DNA of 64,000 nucleotides from Acanthaster planci (lineage: Eukaryota; Echinodermata; Asteroidea; Valvatida; Acanthasteridae). A program made the position numbers and the translations under genes. The stretch spans positions 2,964,527-3,028,526 of the forward strand of contig NW_019091381.1 in the NCBI RefSeq assembly GCF_001949145.1, given 5' to 3'. The notes under the pieces were generated by a model. That model did no database searches, had not been told where the DNA came from, and was given only the letters and a program-made list of their open reading frames with translations. Shown here piece by piece: positions 52,993-64,000 of the stretch (position 1 is its first letter; the number at the start of each line of letters is the position of its first letter).

Positions 52993-55900
52993 TAGGCTCC
53001 TGGGTTGACCGATCTGGGACTGGTTTGGCTCGAGACAGAGGTTTCAGGGCCAAGGTCGAAACCTGATGTTTCTCGAAACCAAACCAGTGCGCCGAGAATT
53101 GGCCGAGTCTTGTAACCACAACTGAGACCGACACCAAGACGGTGAAACCGAGGCCCGAAGTTCCCAAACCGAGACCACGACCCCGACCTATAAACTTCCG
53201 CGTCCTCAGAACGACAGCTCATATACGGCCTGCAACCCATGCCCAAGTTTGGCCAACAACGGCCCCTCAGTTTGAATTTAAAAAAATGATAATGACGCAG
53301 ATCGTTTGTGTACAGTTTAAAAAATCTTTTATGAGTGCAAACTGACTGGAATATGTTTCTTACTGGTTTGATGAACACCGAAGCCATGTTCGGTGCCATT
53401 AAATTCCGACAAATACAAGTAAAATCGACAGTCGAGAGGACACGGTTTGAGAGCTAGAGCCATTCTGTTGTCAGGAAGAATATTTTCCCATTGAAAGCTG
53501 GTTCAAACTTCAGGCAAATGCAAAATCGTAGCCAATTTCCCCAAACATTTGCTGCGGAATTCCTTGGAGCTGAAATGTGTTTAATTTCTGCCAGTATGCA
53601 GCGCGATCAGTTTGAGTGACGTAACCAATTCGCATTCATCTTTGAAGTGTAAATTGCAACGGATGTTTTTTAGTAGTGTTCTTATATGCGTGTTGGTCAT
53701 TAGTCATGTTATATGTTTTATTTTTGGTGAGTGTAAACTGTAAATGTTGAAAATTTTTTGTAATTATTTAATTATGATTTTTTTTAAATTCTTATTTAAT
53801 TGCTTAATTTTTTTAATTATTTGATTGTTAAATCCATTGTAATTCAGTTTTTTAACTGCGAAAATGGATTTTTTAATAAACCAATAAACCAACCAAACCA
53901 ATTCGTGCATCCTTTCCCGCCAATTTTTGTGAACCAGCTTTTAAAAAAAATGGGTTGCAAAGACAACCAAGCCCGAGGGGGGGGCATGTAACTGAGTTTG
54001 CCTTTAATTTAGCGGAAGGACGGTGCTACCGACGACGGAGGCGGAGACGCCTGTTTGCCCGTTCCCGCGTCCTGTTGTTGCGGCCGCTCAGGATGCACTG
54101 AGATGGTTACCGCATCCGATCCACGCATCTCCCCGTCACCTTCGGTATCTTACACCACCCAAGGTAAAGGTCACATCGCGGCAGCCGGTATAACCGTCCT
54201 GGCGTTCCGGTAGTTAATTTACTGACGTCAACGCTAGCATCCTGATTTTCAGTTCTATTTTTTTTCTTCAGGTTTTCTTTTATTCACGGAAGCCCGACCG
54301 AAAATTTAGAAAGCAGTCAAAGACAATAAACAAACTCCTGTGATGTAAGTGTTCAAGAATGTTCAACAAACATCACACTCTCCTCAATAAAATCTTAGAA
54401 GGAGGCCCATATTCTCTTTGAAAGTTCCTGTTATCATTCGTCATTATTTTTTTGTGTTAACATCGTGATCATGCATCATGGAGCAGCGGTTGGGCGGCAG
54501 TGAGAGACTCCATTGACAACCTGTTCAGCCTGACAACCTGGACAAAATGACGGACGAGGTGAACTCTTTTCGTCCTCCGTTATTTTGACCCAGATCCCGT
54601 CCATTTTTTCGATTCAATTCAGGAAATTTTCAGGAGAAAAAAACATGAATCGTAAACTATGTGCCCAACACCTGCTCAAGTGCTTAAAAATAATTAAGTA
54701 CACGAATAATAACTCAGATTCATAATGCCAACATTCGATGAAAAAAAATAATAACTGACGGGTCTTCGACAACAGGTGGTGTCTGAATCAAATTTTCGTA
54801 TCTGAAAACAATTTAAAAAAAACTACCACATTGCTTTCATTTGGATGAACAGTGTGCAAATACAATCTATTTCTTTTTTCTCTTCTTCTCTTAACGTCTT
54901 CCTACACCCCGATCTTGAAAGCTCTCGTGCTCAATTTGTTTGTCTAGTGCTTTCGGTGCAAGCTTGTTGGTCTCTCTCCAATTCCCGTGGCCGGCCCGGA
55001 GAACAACTTTCTCATCAAATTGGACGGATGGAAAGGAACAATAAAGTTATTCGCACCTGTAGACCGCCGGATCGCGTCAACTCTTATGTCACCCAATTAG
55101 AGCTTTTCAACCCTTGATGGCTTAATCCTCAATTAAAGATGACACATCCCCGTAATCATGTTACCCTCTTGCAACCCCCCCCCACACACACAGCCCCCCC
55201 CCCGATCATAGAACCTCTTGAAGTAACATACAACAAGCCTATTGACAGAACCCCCGCCACCATCGCCGCCTGTGATGGAATCCTACACCGTTTGACAAGC
55301 CGTCGTTAATCCTCTTCTTTGTTTCCCTTATGCATGACAACCTTTAAGCAACCTCCAAAAGCCTGTACCTCGTCCGGGAGCAGTGGCGATGCAGCAGAGC
55401 GCAATGGCCGGCTCAGACGTGCCGGCGGCCGTAGGCAAACAGTTTTTGTTGGCCGCTTCTTTCAGCGGCTTGGCAAGTAGGTGTGAAGCGTACAACAGTT
55501 ATACTCTCTCCGGTTCTTATTAAGAAGCAGGCCAATTATACGTCATTAAGAGGCCTTGATCCGCTCACCACTAAGCTGTCATTACAAGGCTCTGAGCTGG
55601 CTATTTTTTTTTTAGAACCTCTAGTCATGGTTAGGTATATTCGAGAGGGAAAAAAAACACGACCGCTAAACGAAAGTTGTACAATTACGAGAAGGGATCT
55701 CGAACACTGACTGTCGGGACACTATTTGTTTGTTTCGTTAAATGTAACGGGAAAAAATGAGTTTTTCCAAGAAAACTGTGGAAATAAATTGTTTGTTTTG
55801 TTCTTTTCATGTATTCACGTATCAGGCAAAGTACTTTGCCAACGCGAAGGTATTTTCTTTCTAATTTTGAAAGTACAGTGCCTTAACAAAAACAAGCAAA

Positions 55901-57057
55901 TTAACAGGTTAAAGCGTTGACTCTATGGAGGACTGCCGAGTTTCAACTTCCATCTGAAACTCCATTAAACAGTTGCTACAAAACGGAGTACCTCGAGAGA
56001 GTTCTAAAATACACAGTTCGATAAAATTATCAGCGAGCGCAGTTCAACCTCTTGGGGAAAAGAAAAGGGAATTCCCCGGTTTAATTTTAGTGCGTGCCAA
56101 CACTCCTTCTACATAAATCACGCCAAAATGAAACTTGACTGCTATGTCATTCCAAATAAGCGAATAGACGTTTACAGGTATAAACAAAAACGTCCTAAAT
56201 CCGAAATTCCGAAGAAAGCAGGATATAGAGTCGGAAGATTTTTGTAAGAATTGTAAGACATGAATACAAACAAACAAAATGTATACTTCTGTCAGGGTCA
56301 GACTTGATAGACAAACACCGATGATACATTATTAATCACTACGTGTCACTTTGTTTTGTAATGTTGGGCAATCGCTGAAGCTACCGGTTGGCCGCGGAAA
56401 GCAGGCCAAAGGAGCCTGGAATTCAGCGCTTCACGTTGTGATCGTACTTGAAGCGTGAGCGGTGTCCAAAGGGATGAGAAGACAAGGCAAGGCACATCTT
56501 GCCGAATGAAAAGGGCGACTTTCTCAGATGTGAAAACCGCTTTTCACATTGACATATAAGCCACTAATCACAATCCCTTATTCAATGAAAAAAACTCTGC
56601 TGAGTCATCGACAGGTATTAGCGCGGGGCCTTGATCTGCCGGCCAATAGTGTCCACTTTCTGCTGGGATAGTTCGCTCTCACTCATGGCTAGTGTTAGCG
56701 ATACTGTCACAAGTTCAGTCGTAAGTCCAGTCCCAGATAACAGCGGAGAATTGCCAAGCATGGGCGTGCCCCCTGGGAAAATATAAAAAGTAAGAAGGGG
56801 GACGAGCGAACAAGCGGAAGAAAGGAAAAAATAAAAGATGAACGGGGGTGAAAATCCTCAATTTGCTTTGAAAGAAACTTCAATATGGCCCCTTCTTCTG
56901 ATCATTCCGTTGGTGATGCTCCGAAGTTTTCCCGGGGAAAACAGTGCCCCCCCCGAAAAACTCCTGACGACGCCCATGCTGCATGCCAAGGCAGTTCATT
57001 TGAACAGCTTGCGACTTGAGCTGTCATCGGACGACTGTTTGAACTTGATGTGACCAT

Positions 57058-57120
57058 ACTTGTGAGGACTTGTAAAGAACTTGCGAGGACTTATAAAAAA
57101 CTTGCGAGGACTTATAAAGG
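57058..57120. repeat. 21-bp minisatellite, three units
   Basis: Units ACTTGYGAGGACTTRTAAARA at 57058-57078, 57079-57099 and 57100-57120, with two or three differences each. Confidence 0.9.
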
Positions 57121-58159
57121 ATTTATGCATGGATAAGAGTGAGAATCTCGGACAGTCACACTGGAACCTCTCGACCGTATAATCATGTCCATCACGGAAA
57201 GCGATCGGGCCCATTCGACTGCGCATGCGATGCAACGGCCTTGTCCTAGTTAGCAAACTTCAGCACATGGGGGTTGCAGACCACTGCACTTTGAGTTAAT
57301 TAGAACACGGGGCTGGCGTGCGATGGATTTTTCTCGGGAGAAAGGAAGGGGGGATATCATAAACAAGTGTAATTTCCCGCCAGCTTCCATTTCCCGACAC
57401 ATCAGTTTACATGGTGCACGTGTAGTGTCAGCCATGTCGAGGCATTTAATCTGATCTGGGGTGGGCTCGATACAACAAAATATGGTGAACTATTTCCTTG
57501 TGGTGACGTCCACCCATTCCAGATCCTTCTCGAATCCCAACATCGCACCTGACGTAATACCCCACCGTTCTCCTTGTCTGAGAAAAAAAAACAGCGCACT
57601 GGAACCCGTGTCTCAGTTAAAACAAATTAAACTGATCTGATCTCTGGTTCGTGTCCCTCCGAAAATGAACACGGACATCCATGAACCACCAAGTGTCCTG
57701 ACCTGATGCGACATCAAAATTACTGCATGAACGATGATTACGCCCAACCCAGGTCATTAAAACCAGTAGTTCGAATATTGTTGCCCAAGGCATCCCATGC
57801 ATCTTCAGCGATCTTGAAACTAGGCTTCAACCAGCAGATCATTTTCTCAGCACTTTCACAAGTCGTTTAGGGGAGTAGAAGTCGGTTGTCTCTGCGTAGA
57901 GCATAAAAATTAGGTCGTACCTGAGGTACCCTGCACATCTGGCCCACAATTTGTTACAGTCCAAAACCACCGTCACGAATCTTATAAATGGCCATATTCA
58001 CAAGTCGGCCATATTGGGTTGCAGGTGGCGTTAACTTGTTTTGGAACCTGAAAATAAAACTGATAGCACTGAAAAAAAACTTCATTACAAGTTAATTCAC
58101 TTCATGAAGGATTTAAATTTTGTGATATGTTACATATCTTAAATGTTTTACGCAACGTT

Positions 58160-58232
58160 TAGAAATAAATGAAACGCAGGCGTGGAACCCACAATAGTCT
58201 GGCACCACCCCTTTTAACGGGTTACATAGAAT
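58160..58232 (-). repeat. Dispersed repeat, second copy
   Basis: The reverse strand TGTAACCCGTTAAAAGGGGT then GGTGCCAGACTATTGTGGGT matches 43190-43260. It reads LKGVVPDYCGF on the reverse strand, again PDY. Possibly the same LINE-derived fragment. Confidence 0.25.
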
Positions 58233-60194
58233 AAGATAAACTCAGTGAACATGACCAGAAATGGCTTCCTTGTGAATAAAATATATTCAAAGGCTTATCC
58301 AAAGATGTCAAAGTGTGCTATAACCGAGGAACTAAGTCGCAACTGGTGCGATCTCAAATTCAACGAGTCATGCCCAAGTAAGAATTGGCCATACAAGGAT
58401 GAATGCTGCACGCAACTGTGCGATCCCTGAACGAATCATATTCACTGAGTGTGCCTCAAAACGCACGTTGCTACAGTAGGCCTATTTTATACCTTAGGTT
58501 TCAAATACCACCCAAAGATTTATAATTATTACTTCAATTGGCAAGTCCACTGTTTAACGTTGTTGGAACTTTACCAAGGTATATCAGATTCAAAAATTTC
58601 CACCAGCCGGCCTACATACAGACAGTGTACAGGCAGTGGTTACTACAAACGGGGTCACCAGCGGTCATCCCTGAGCCTCATCCGACAACACCTCCACGGC
58701 TGACTGAACATTTCCGGATTACCAAGCCTTATTAATTACAACTTAATGATAATCACCTTGGCCCTCCTTCCCAATTAATACATGGGCGGCGACAAAAAGA
58801 GAGGAAACCAGAAACAAGCCACAACAAAGCGCAGCGCCACTCGTCGTCTGTCACAAGGCACTAAACAAGCATGACTTTAGGGTTAGATCATCGATGGATA
58901 TGAACCGCACTGTGTGTATTACACATGTACACTCAGCCAGGCGATCTAGACCGCGCGTACTGCATTGATGCACAATTACGCACCGCACTTCATATGAGAG
59001 GAACCGGCAGACTCGTCAAATTAAACGCCACTGTTGTCTCTCTCCCTGGAGAGATATTTCTGTCTCAAAATAGCGACTCGGAGTGTCAAACTCTTGAGAT
59101 TTATCCCCCGAGAAGAATCCTAGGTTGGGACTTAGAAAAGTCTACGTCTATTTTGGAACAAAAGCCTGTCAATAAGTTGGGCGCGTTTGCAAAACGACAG
59201 CACGGACTACGCAAATTCTTATCAAATAGTACAAAATGTTTTCATTTCAATTTATTTAAGTTGGTTTAGGAGTATTTTGTGCCGTGGTTTGATGAAGTTA
59301 ACGCTAGAGTCACAAGGGTGTATTTGACACATTTTTCAAGGTCGTGTCGTGAATGGCGCCACACCGTACAAGTCTGGACCCATCGCACGGTATGATTATG
59401 CATGTTATTTAAACTCTGCTAAGAGACAGATTGATTAATCGGCTGAGAAAGCAAAAGGGCAGGTCGTTAAACGACTCGGGGTCGAGCAATATCTTGCATG
59501 TAAAAAAGGTTATTGATTGGGGTAAGAAACACAAACGCACGCACGAGTCATGTGATCGCACACGATCGGTTTATGGTCAAGTTGCCGACTGCTCAGAGGT
59601 GAAGAAGTTTCCAAACGTGGTCTTTCCTTGCCCCTATAATGTCCAAAGTAAGGACTTATCGATCCCATTTATCCACTGCCCTTCGACACTTAGGCTCTGC
59701 ATTGTCCAGTGACCCCAGGCTCACAATACTGTCCGGGCTAGTAGATGAAGCATTGAAGTGGTGAATTACTGTATGTGTACTCGTATAACGACCGACATGA
59801 GCACAGTTCTTATTCCCGGCGAACGAGTGACGCGTTTGCAATGAATAATATTTTGGATAATAAACAGACCCTCCGTCTTATTTTTCATAGGGCCATTGGC
59901 TGACAGCCCGTTAATAACACCCGTTTATGTAACAATTTAATAGAACCAAAATGGCGGCCCTATTGTTAAGAGCAATATGCAATTTTATGGTTTATTAACG
60001 TTGAACCACCACCTTCGGGAGTAAAATATGCACCCTTAATTCCCTCCAAACACAGAGCAAGGAACTCCAAAAGAGGCCACGTCTGCTTAGCATTTTGGAA
60101 TTAAAGTTATGTTACATCTACATGTATTATGCATGAAGTTCGAAGAACGGCGTGTGAACGGGGTTAGCATATAAGTGCAAGATTGTGGCTCTAT

Positions 60195-60252
60195 GTACAT
60201 GTACAATCATACATGTACATGTACAATGTATACTACATGTACATGTACATTT
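60195..60252. repeat. TACATG-rich microsatellite
   Basis: Multiple palindromic TACATGTACATGTAC stretches in tandem. Confidence 0.8.
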
Positions 60253-60365
60253 GAGTCATGTACAACTGTCAAAGATCGGTGACACGTTTCAGAGGACCCT
60301 TCAGCTTACCGGAAATAAACGCCAGTAGCATAACAATAGACGGAATCCCCTCTCTGGCAGCAGGG

Positions 60366-60373
60366 TGACGTCA
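60366..60373 (+). promoter_or_regulatory. CRE/ATF site upstream of the cytokine-like gene
   Basis: Perfect TGACGTCA about 147 bases before the predicted transcription start. An ETS-like CCGGAAAT lies at 60309-60316. Functional use is inferred from position. Confidence 0.4.
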
Positions 60374-60480
60374 TTGAGTGTAGCAACGCGCAGGCTGCTG
60401 ACTTGGTAGCATGGAATGCCAAATAGGATATCGCAGAGCGGTAGCGGTGACCAGCCAGTGCAGCGGGGAGCACCTGATCC

Positions 60481-60514
60481 TATATAACGGCGGAGAGTTT
60501 GCTGTTGCAGTCAG
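60481..60514 (+). promoter_or_regulatory. TATA box and initiator of the cytokine-like gene
   Basis: TATATAA at 60481-60487, with TCAG at 60511-60514 placing an initiator A at 60513, 32 bases after the TATA start, which is the usual spacing. The ~136-base leader from there to the ATG contains no upstream ATG. Confidence 0.55.
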
Positions 60515-60648
60515 AATTTGCCATAGCGCCAAAGAGGGAACACCGGTGACTCGAAACCCGAAAAGCGGAGATTTACAGTGTTTGTGTCTATATTTTGCCA
60601 ACCACCCGTATTTATTGTAACTTAATCCGTCTGCTTACACACAGAGCC

Positions 60649-60691
60649 ATGGATGCGATCACAAGAACGAGTCTCTACAAACGCACTCAAG
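60649..60691 (+). CDS. Cytokine-like gene exon 1 (residues 1-15)
   Basis: GCCATGG is an ideal Kozak context. Encodes MDAITRTSLYKRTQ plus one base of Gly15. Donor G|GTAAAA gives a phase-1 intron inside the signal peptide, as I recall for LIF. Exon 2 has no in-frame ATG of its own, so an upstream exon like this is needed. Confidence 0.55.
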
Positions 60692-63600
60692 GTAAAAATC
60701 TCTTAACTTTTCTTGCATCTCAGTGTAGAGATTTTGATCACCTGCAATGGACTTTGAGCTTGATTAGTTCATGGAATTCCTCCATGCTTATTTGCTGTCG
60801 TCCACATGTCCCTGTCTCTCCACACTTGGAATTATAGGCCTGTAATATTTCCATAAACACTTTCTTGCATTGTACGTGTTACGCACGCGCCGGCAAGGAA
60901 TCACCTACAGGTAACCACTCTTGCAGTGCCGAATTTTAGGCAGGAAAAGCGGACAGTTATATCGTTCTCCATATCTCACTACACCAATTTGTAGCAAATA
61001 AAATTTCCATTTCTCCAACTGTTTGATATTGGTCAATAGCCACGTGTTCCTATTGCAACTAAAATCTGTCATTATGGAACTTTGGAATCTCCCCCAAAAG
61101 TTATTTCGTCATTTCTACCCTCAAATATTTACATAGCCTTTAGCACAGTCGTATTGTGCTTTGTTCGACATCCAATCCAAAGTCCTCTGTCCACGTCGGA
61201 AGTGATCAGAAAGGGTTGATATGGTTACAGTTGGTGGCTGCGGAACATTTTCGCTATGACAAAAACTTGGGCGGCGGACCGGTGGTACACAATTAGTGAC
61301 AGGTAGGTCGGTCCCAAGGCCACAGGGCGCTTGCAGGAATGCCATATTGCGCAATCACTACCAGCGCTGAAAATGGGTGCGTGCATGCGTGGCGCGGCGG
61401 TACCGGTGTCCTATGTGTACGTCGGGGAACACTGCGATCAAAGTACCGCTAATCTGGAGAGAAAAAATGCTTGCATCACAGACATGCTATGAGCTGGTGC
61501 CCAAACACGCGCCTGCCATGCCATCGTCTCCAAGAGAGCGTTGGTATTGGCCCGTCATAACGAGTACTAACAGAGAGAAAGTCCTTCCTCTACGGCCGTG
61601 CTCGAATCACTAGGCAACGGCTGGAAATTATACGGCACGAGTCTATGGCAGTGGCCGCGGCCAGTTCTCATTTAGTCTTGTGTAAATTCCGCCCGAAGCC
61701 AAGTAATTCGTACACGGCCGTACTAAACCAAAGCTGTGTGAGCCTAGGCCCATTCGCAAAACATTTTGCAGCTCGTATTTTGACTTATGCATGCAGCCTA
61801 TCTAATCGAGTTCACACTTCCAAAAATGTTCTCGAAGATTAAAGTGAAAATAAAAGAAAGAACCGCTGTGCACATGCGCTCACTTTTCAGTGTCATTGCA
61901 TCAGGTGCAATTCAGTGTACATGTTAATCAAACATGCAGAGGTAGATGGCGTTGCGAAAATAAGCAGTGTAAAACTACTCGACAGAAACGGCATGTTCGC
62001 TCTTGTTATACGGTATGCGAGCATTGTTAGTGTACAATGCCAATCGCATGAAAAAACCAGGAACACTTTCGTTTTAAAAAGGCACCCTCATGCGGTCTGC
62101 CGTTTACTCACACAATCTATAAAATGGTATCGTTGGTTTTGTGACATTATAACGCAGGACATAGCAAAGAACAAAAAAAAAAGAGCGCGCGTGCCCTGCA
62201 AGTTGATTGTTCGCGCTGACAACGAGGCGCATTGTATTTTCCACCGGTGATGTGACCCGGATATTCCGGGCCTAGCGTATATTTTATTCAGCGCAGCTAC
62301 GCTTGCACGTGGACCCAAGTCAATGACGCTCACGTTGGACCACTATTATCAACGGTGCTCAGCCAGGCGAGGAGTGGATTTAGAGAAGCATATGCAATCC
62401 ACTCGCTTGAGCCTGGTCGACACTACGCATACCGCAGTGTTTGATGTTAAAATTATTTATAGTGCTGTTTCCACGAAATCCGCTCAGAGATTAGATTCGG
62501 TTGCGTACGAACGGTTATTCCCCGTGTATTGTGTAAGCACATACCAAATATGGTTGTAGAATTAATTTGACTACCCAGAAGAATTTAAAGAATCGACAAC
62601 GATGAGATTGTTTGACATGTTCTTTGAAAAGACTTTATTGCTCCTCTCTCCAATCTACAGGACTCCTTCCCAGTCTGTTTCTGTCTACACTCGTGGCACT
62701 GTGCGTGTCGACGCCTATACCGCCGCAGGATACACATCCTTGGCACCACTACGACCGGCTGGTGAGAGACACGCGTGTTCTCGATAGGCACCATCACAAC
62801 CTGTACACGAGCTTCGTAAGTTTCCCAAATAAATGAAATCGCCACTTTGGTAAATTTTTTTTCGCTGGCCACACCCACAAGCAAACAAAAAACAAAAACC
62901 AAACGCGCGGAAGGTCCTCCGGTTCTATTTTGAACGACAACGTGCGAATGGGCTATCTGTCATATTTATATACAGTAATTCAAATATGGTCTTAGTACAG
63001 TTCCACTCACTCGACAAGAATGTCAACATCACCATGATAACAATGATTCAACGTGATCCTGCACTTCCGACTTCATTCAAGTGGATTGTTGAACAGTGGG
63101 TAGTCGGGCGAGAGGCGTCGGTTCGTGCGCCAGCTCAACCGGCGGGGGATTCCCCAACCGACAGCCAAGCGTAATCTTTTGTAATCTTAAGAAAACAGCC
63201 ACACAGTGAATTTCATAACTATTAAAGTCTGCACGAATTGTGAACAACGAAGGTAGCAGATTTGGGGCGTTTGCAAAATGAATACAAATGTGCTATTACA
63301 AAAAAATGCATGTATTAGAGAGCTTCTATTTACGTTATTTTTCTTTTAATGTACAGAAAACCATTCGGCACGGCGACGCCTCAATCAGGCTAGATGACTT
63401 CACAATCAGCGGGGTCCCCAGCGTGAACGACCTCCCTTCACCCGTCGACAGATACGCTATGGTGGTGAGTGCTTCTTTTCTTTGATTCGTAAATTTGATC
63501 TGGCCCCATTACACCGACACTGTTGGTCAATGTGGATTACGGCAAAACGGCGGCACCAGACCAAAGCTGTAATATTTACCGCCCTCTTTATCTGTTCACC

Positions 63601-63786
63601 TCGTTCCCGCAGGAGAGCGAGCTTCTGCCCATCCATTACACGCAGCTAGAGGCTTTTGAGCAGATCTTGGCACAAGCAATAGAGGACGAGTTCACACTCA
63701 GAATGGCTGGGGAGGAGAACTTCTACAACTCCATGAGGACCGTCCTTACACTTTTACAGCGAGTCGTGTCAAAATTAAGGCAAACG
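60649..63786 (+). CDS. Secreted helical cytokine-like protein of the CNTF/LIF/CLCF1 (gp130) type, 5' part
   Basis: Exons 60649-60691, 62661-62815, 63357-63464 and 63613-63786 join in frame to 160 residues with no stop; the 3' end lies past the window. Residues 1-14 (MDAITRTSLYKRTQ) plus GLLPSLFLSTLVALC form a signal peptide, and the likely mature chain starts near residue 31-33. It has no cysteine and no N-glycosylation site in the visible part. Predicted helix A is YDRLVRDTRVLDRHHHNLYT, helix B ESELLPIHYTQLEAFEQILA and helix C FYNSMRTVLTLLQRVVSKLR. The layout LD...GVPS...LPSPVDR, helix B, short loop, helix C parallels CNTF (LDS-DGMP... then two helices). Vertebrate relatives signal through gp130/LIFR and JAK-STAT. 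Helix D, where the family's receptor FxxK motif lies, is not in view. An unrelated helical secreted protein is the alternative. Confidence 0.6.
61617..61720. mobile_element. Degenerate GGCTGTGTC-type MITE in intron 1 of the cytokine-like gene
   Basis: GAAATTATACGGCACGAGTC, then GTGGCCGCGGCCAGTTCTCA, then GAAGCCAAGTAATTCGTACA: the same order of blocks as the element at 10634-10758. Confidence 0.5.
62661..62815 (+). CDS. Cytokine-like gene exon 2 (signal h-region and helix A)
   Basis: Acceptor CTCTCCAATCTACAG, donor TTC|GTAAGT. Encodes LLPSLFLSTLVALCVS, a proline-rich start TPIPPQ, then YDRLVRDTRVLDRHHHNLYT and SF. Ends in phase 0. Confidence 0.6.
63357..63464 (+). CDS. Cytokine-like gene exon 3 (A-B loop)
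   Basis: 36 codons, phase 0 at both ends: KTIRHGDASIRLDDFTISGV then PSVNDLPSPVDRYAMV. Acceptor TTTAATGTACAG, donor GTG|GTGAGT. Confidence 0.6.
63613..63786 (+). CDS. Cytokine-like gene exon 4 (helices B and C)
   Basis: 58 codons, phase 0 at both ends: ESELLPIHYTQLEAFEQILA, QAIEDEFTLRMAGEEN and FYNSMRTVLTLLQRVVSKLR plus QT. Acceptor TCGTTCCCGCAG, donor ACG|GTAAGC. The coding sequence must continue beyond 64000. Confidence 0.65.
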
Positions 63787-64000
63787 GTAAGCCGTGTTCA
63801 ATCTTCCCCACTGAAGAAATGGGCTAATTATAAAAGACTAAATTATTCTACGAATGGAATCTGTAATTTATTAATGTCGGACCAGTCCGTCGACTTCATA
63901 AGTTAACTCTAGAAAAGTAGAAATTGATTAAATTGAAACGAAAGGAAAGTCTTAATGACATTAGTATCATGCAGCGAGACGAAGACACGATTTTTTAGTA
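63787..64000 (+). other. Start of intron 4 of the cytokine-like gene
   Basis: Begins GTAAGC and runs to the window edge; no further exon is visible in these 214 bases. Confidence 0.5.

Larger units (their letters stand above)
52529..60360. other. Intergenic, no supported gene
   Basis: Contains a partial GGCTGTGTC-type MITE at 52929-52992, very AT-rich sequence at 53700-53880, CpG-rich patches near 54000-54130, C runs at 55170-55205, the minisatellite at 57058-57120, a dispersed repeat at 58160-58232 and a TACATG-rich microsatellite near 60195-60252. ORFs here have no recognisable family. Confidence 0.4.

Noticed and set aside
52854-53399. 181-codon minus-strand ORF
   Set aside because: It crosses a MITE fragment, has no family resemblance and a low-complexity composition; a chance ORF is likelier.
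62612-62660. Start of the cytokine-like protein within the exon-2 open frame
   Set aside because: That upstream stretch contains no in-frame ATG (only TTG) and is followed by a strong acceptor at 62659-62660; the exon at 60649 fits in phase and completes a signal peptide.

Overview
The window looks like a piece of an invertebrate animal genome, most likely a non-vertebrate deuterostome (echinoderm, hemichordate or cephalochordate). The reasons are spliced genes with introns of roughly 0.3 to 2 kb, proteins closest in my memory to human DHX16 and SSNA1, many short palindromic DNA elements, and assembly marks (a 938-base N run and a single N inside a near-identical duplication). I cannot name the species.

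Layout. (1) 1581-16656, minus strand: a complete 20-exon gene for DHX16 (yeast Prp2), the DEAH-box spliceosomal RNA helicase. All 20 exons were placed with splice sites, reading phases balance throughout, and the model gives 1046 residues. Its introns and 3' flank carry three copies of a 0.57-0.6 kb non-coding element ending in TTAA (piggyBac-like MITE), a 189-bp relative and two other short elements. One intron uses a GC donor. (2) 17570-19616: a ~1.02 kb unit present twice on either side of a single N, probably an unmerged allelic contig overlap. It carries YY1-like and CRE-like sites and lies between the divergent DHX16 and SSNA1 genes. (3) 19700-21536, plus strand: a complete three-exon SSNA1 gene (117 residues, coiled-coil centrosome/cilium protein). 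(4) 21537-60360: about 39 kb with no gene I can support. It holds at least seven palindromic elements, a 160-bp tandem duplication, a minisatellite, simple repeats, many C or G runs of 8-12 bases and the N gap. (5) 60366-63786 and beyond the right edge, plus strand: the first four exons of a secreted helical protein that looks like a cytokine of the CNTF/LIF/CLCF1 (gp130-binding) family, with a TATA box, initiator-like site, CRE, ideal Kozak start and signal peptide. Two of its intron positions match those I recall for vertebrate LIF and CNTF. This is the most interesting content of the window.

DHX16 works in the nucleus to activate the spliceosome and SSNA1 works on microtubules at centrosomes and cilia. 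They are unrelated in function but divergently arranged, so they may share a promoter region. The cytokine-like gene is about 39 kb further on and nothing visible links it to them.
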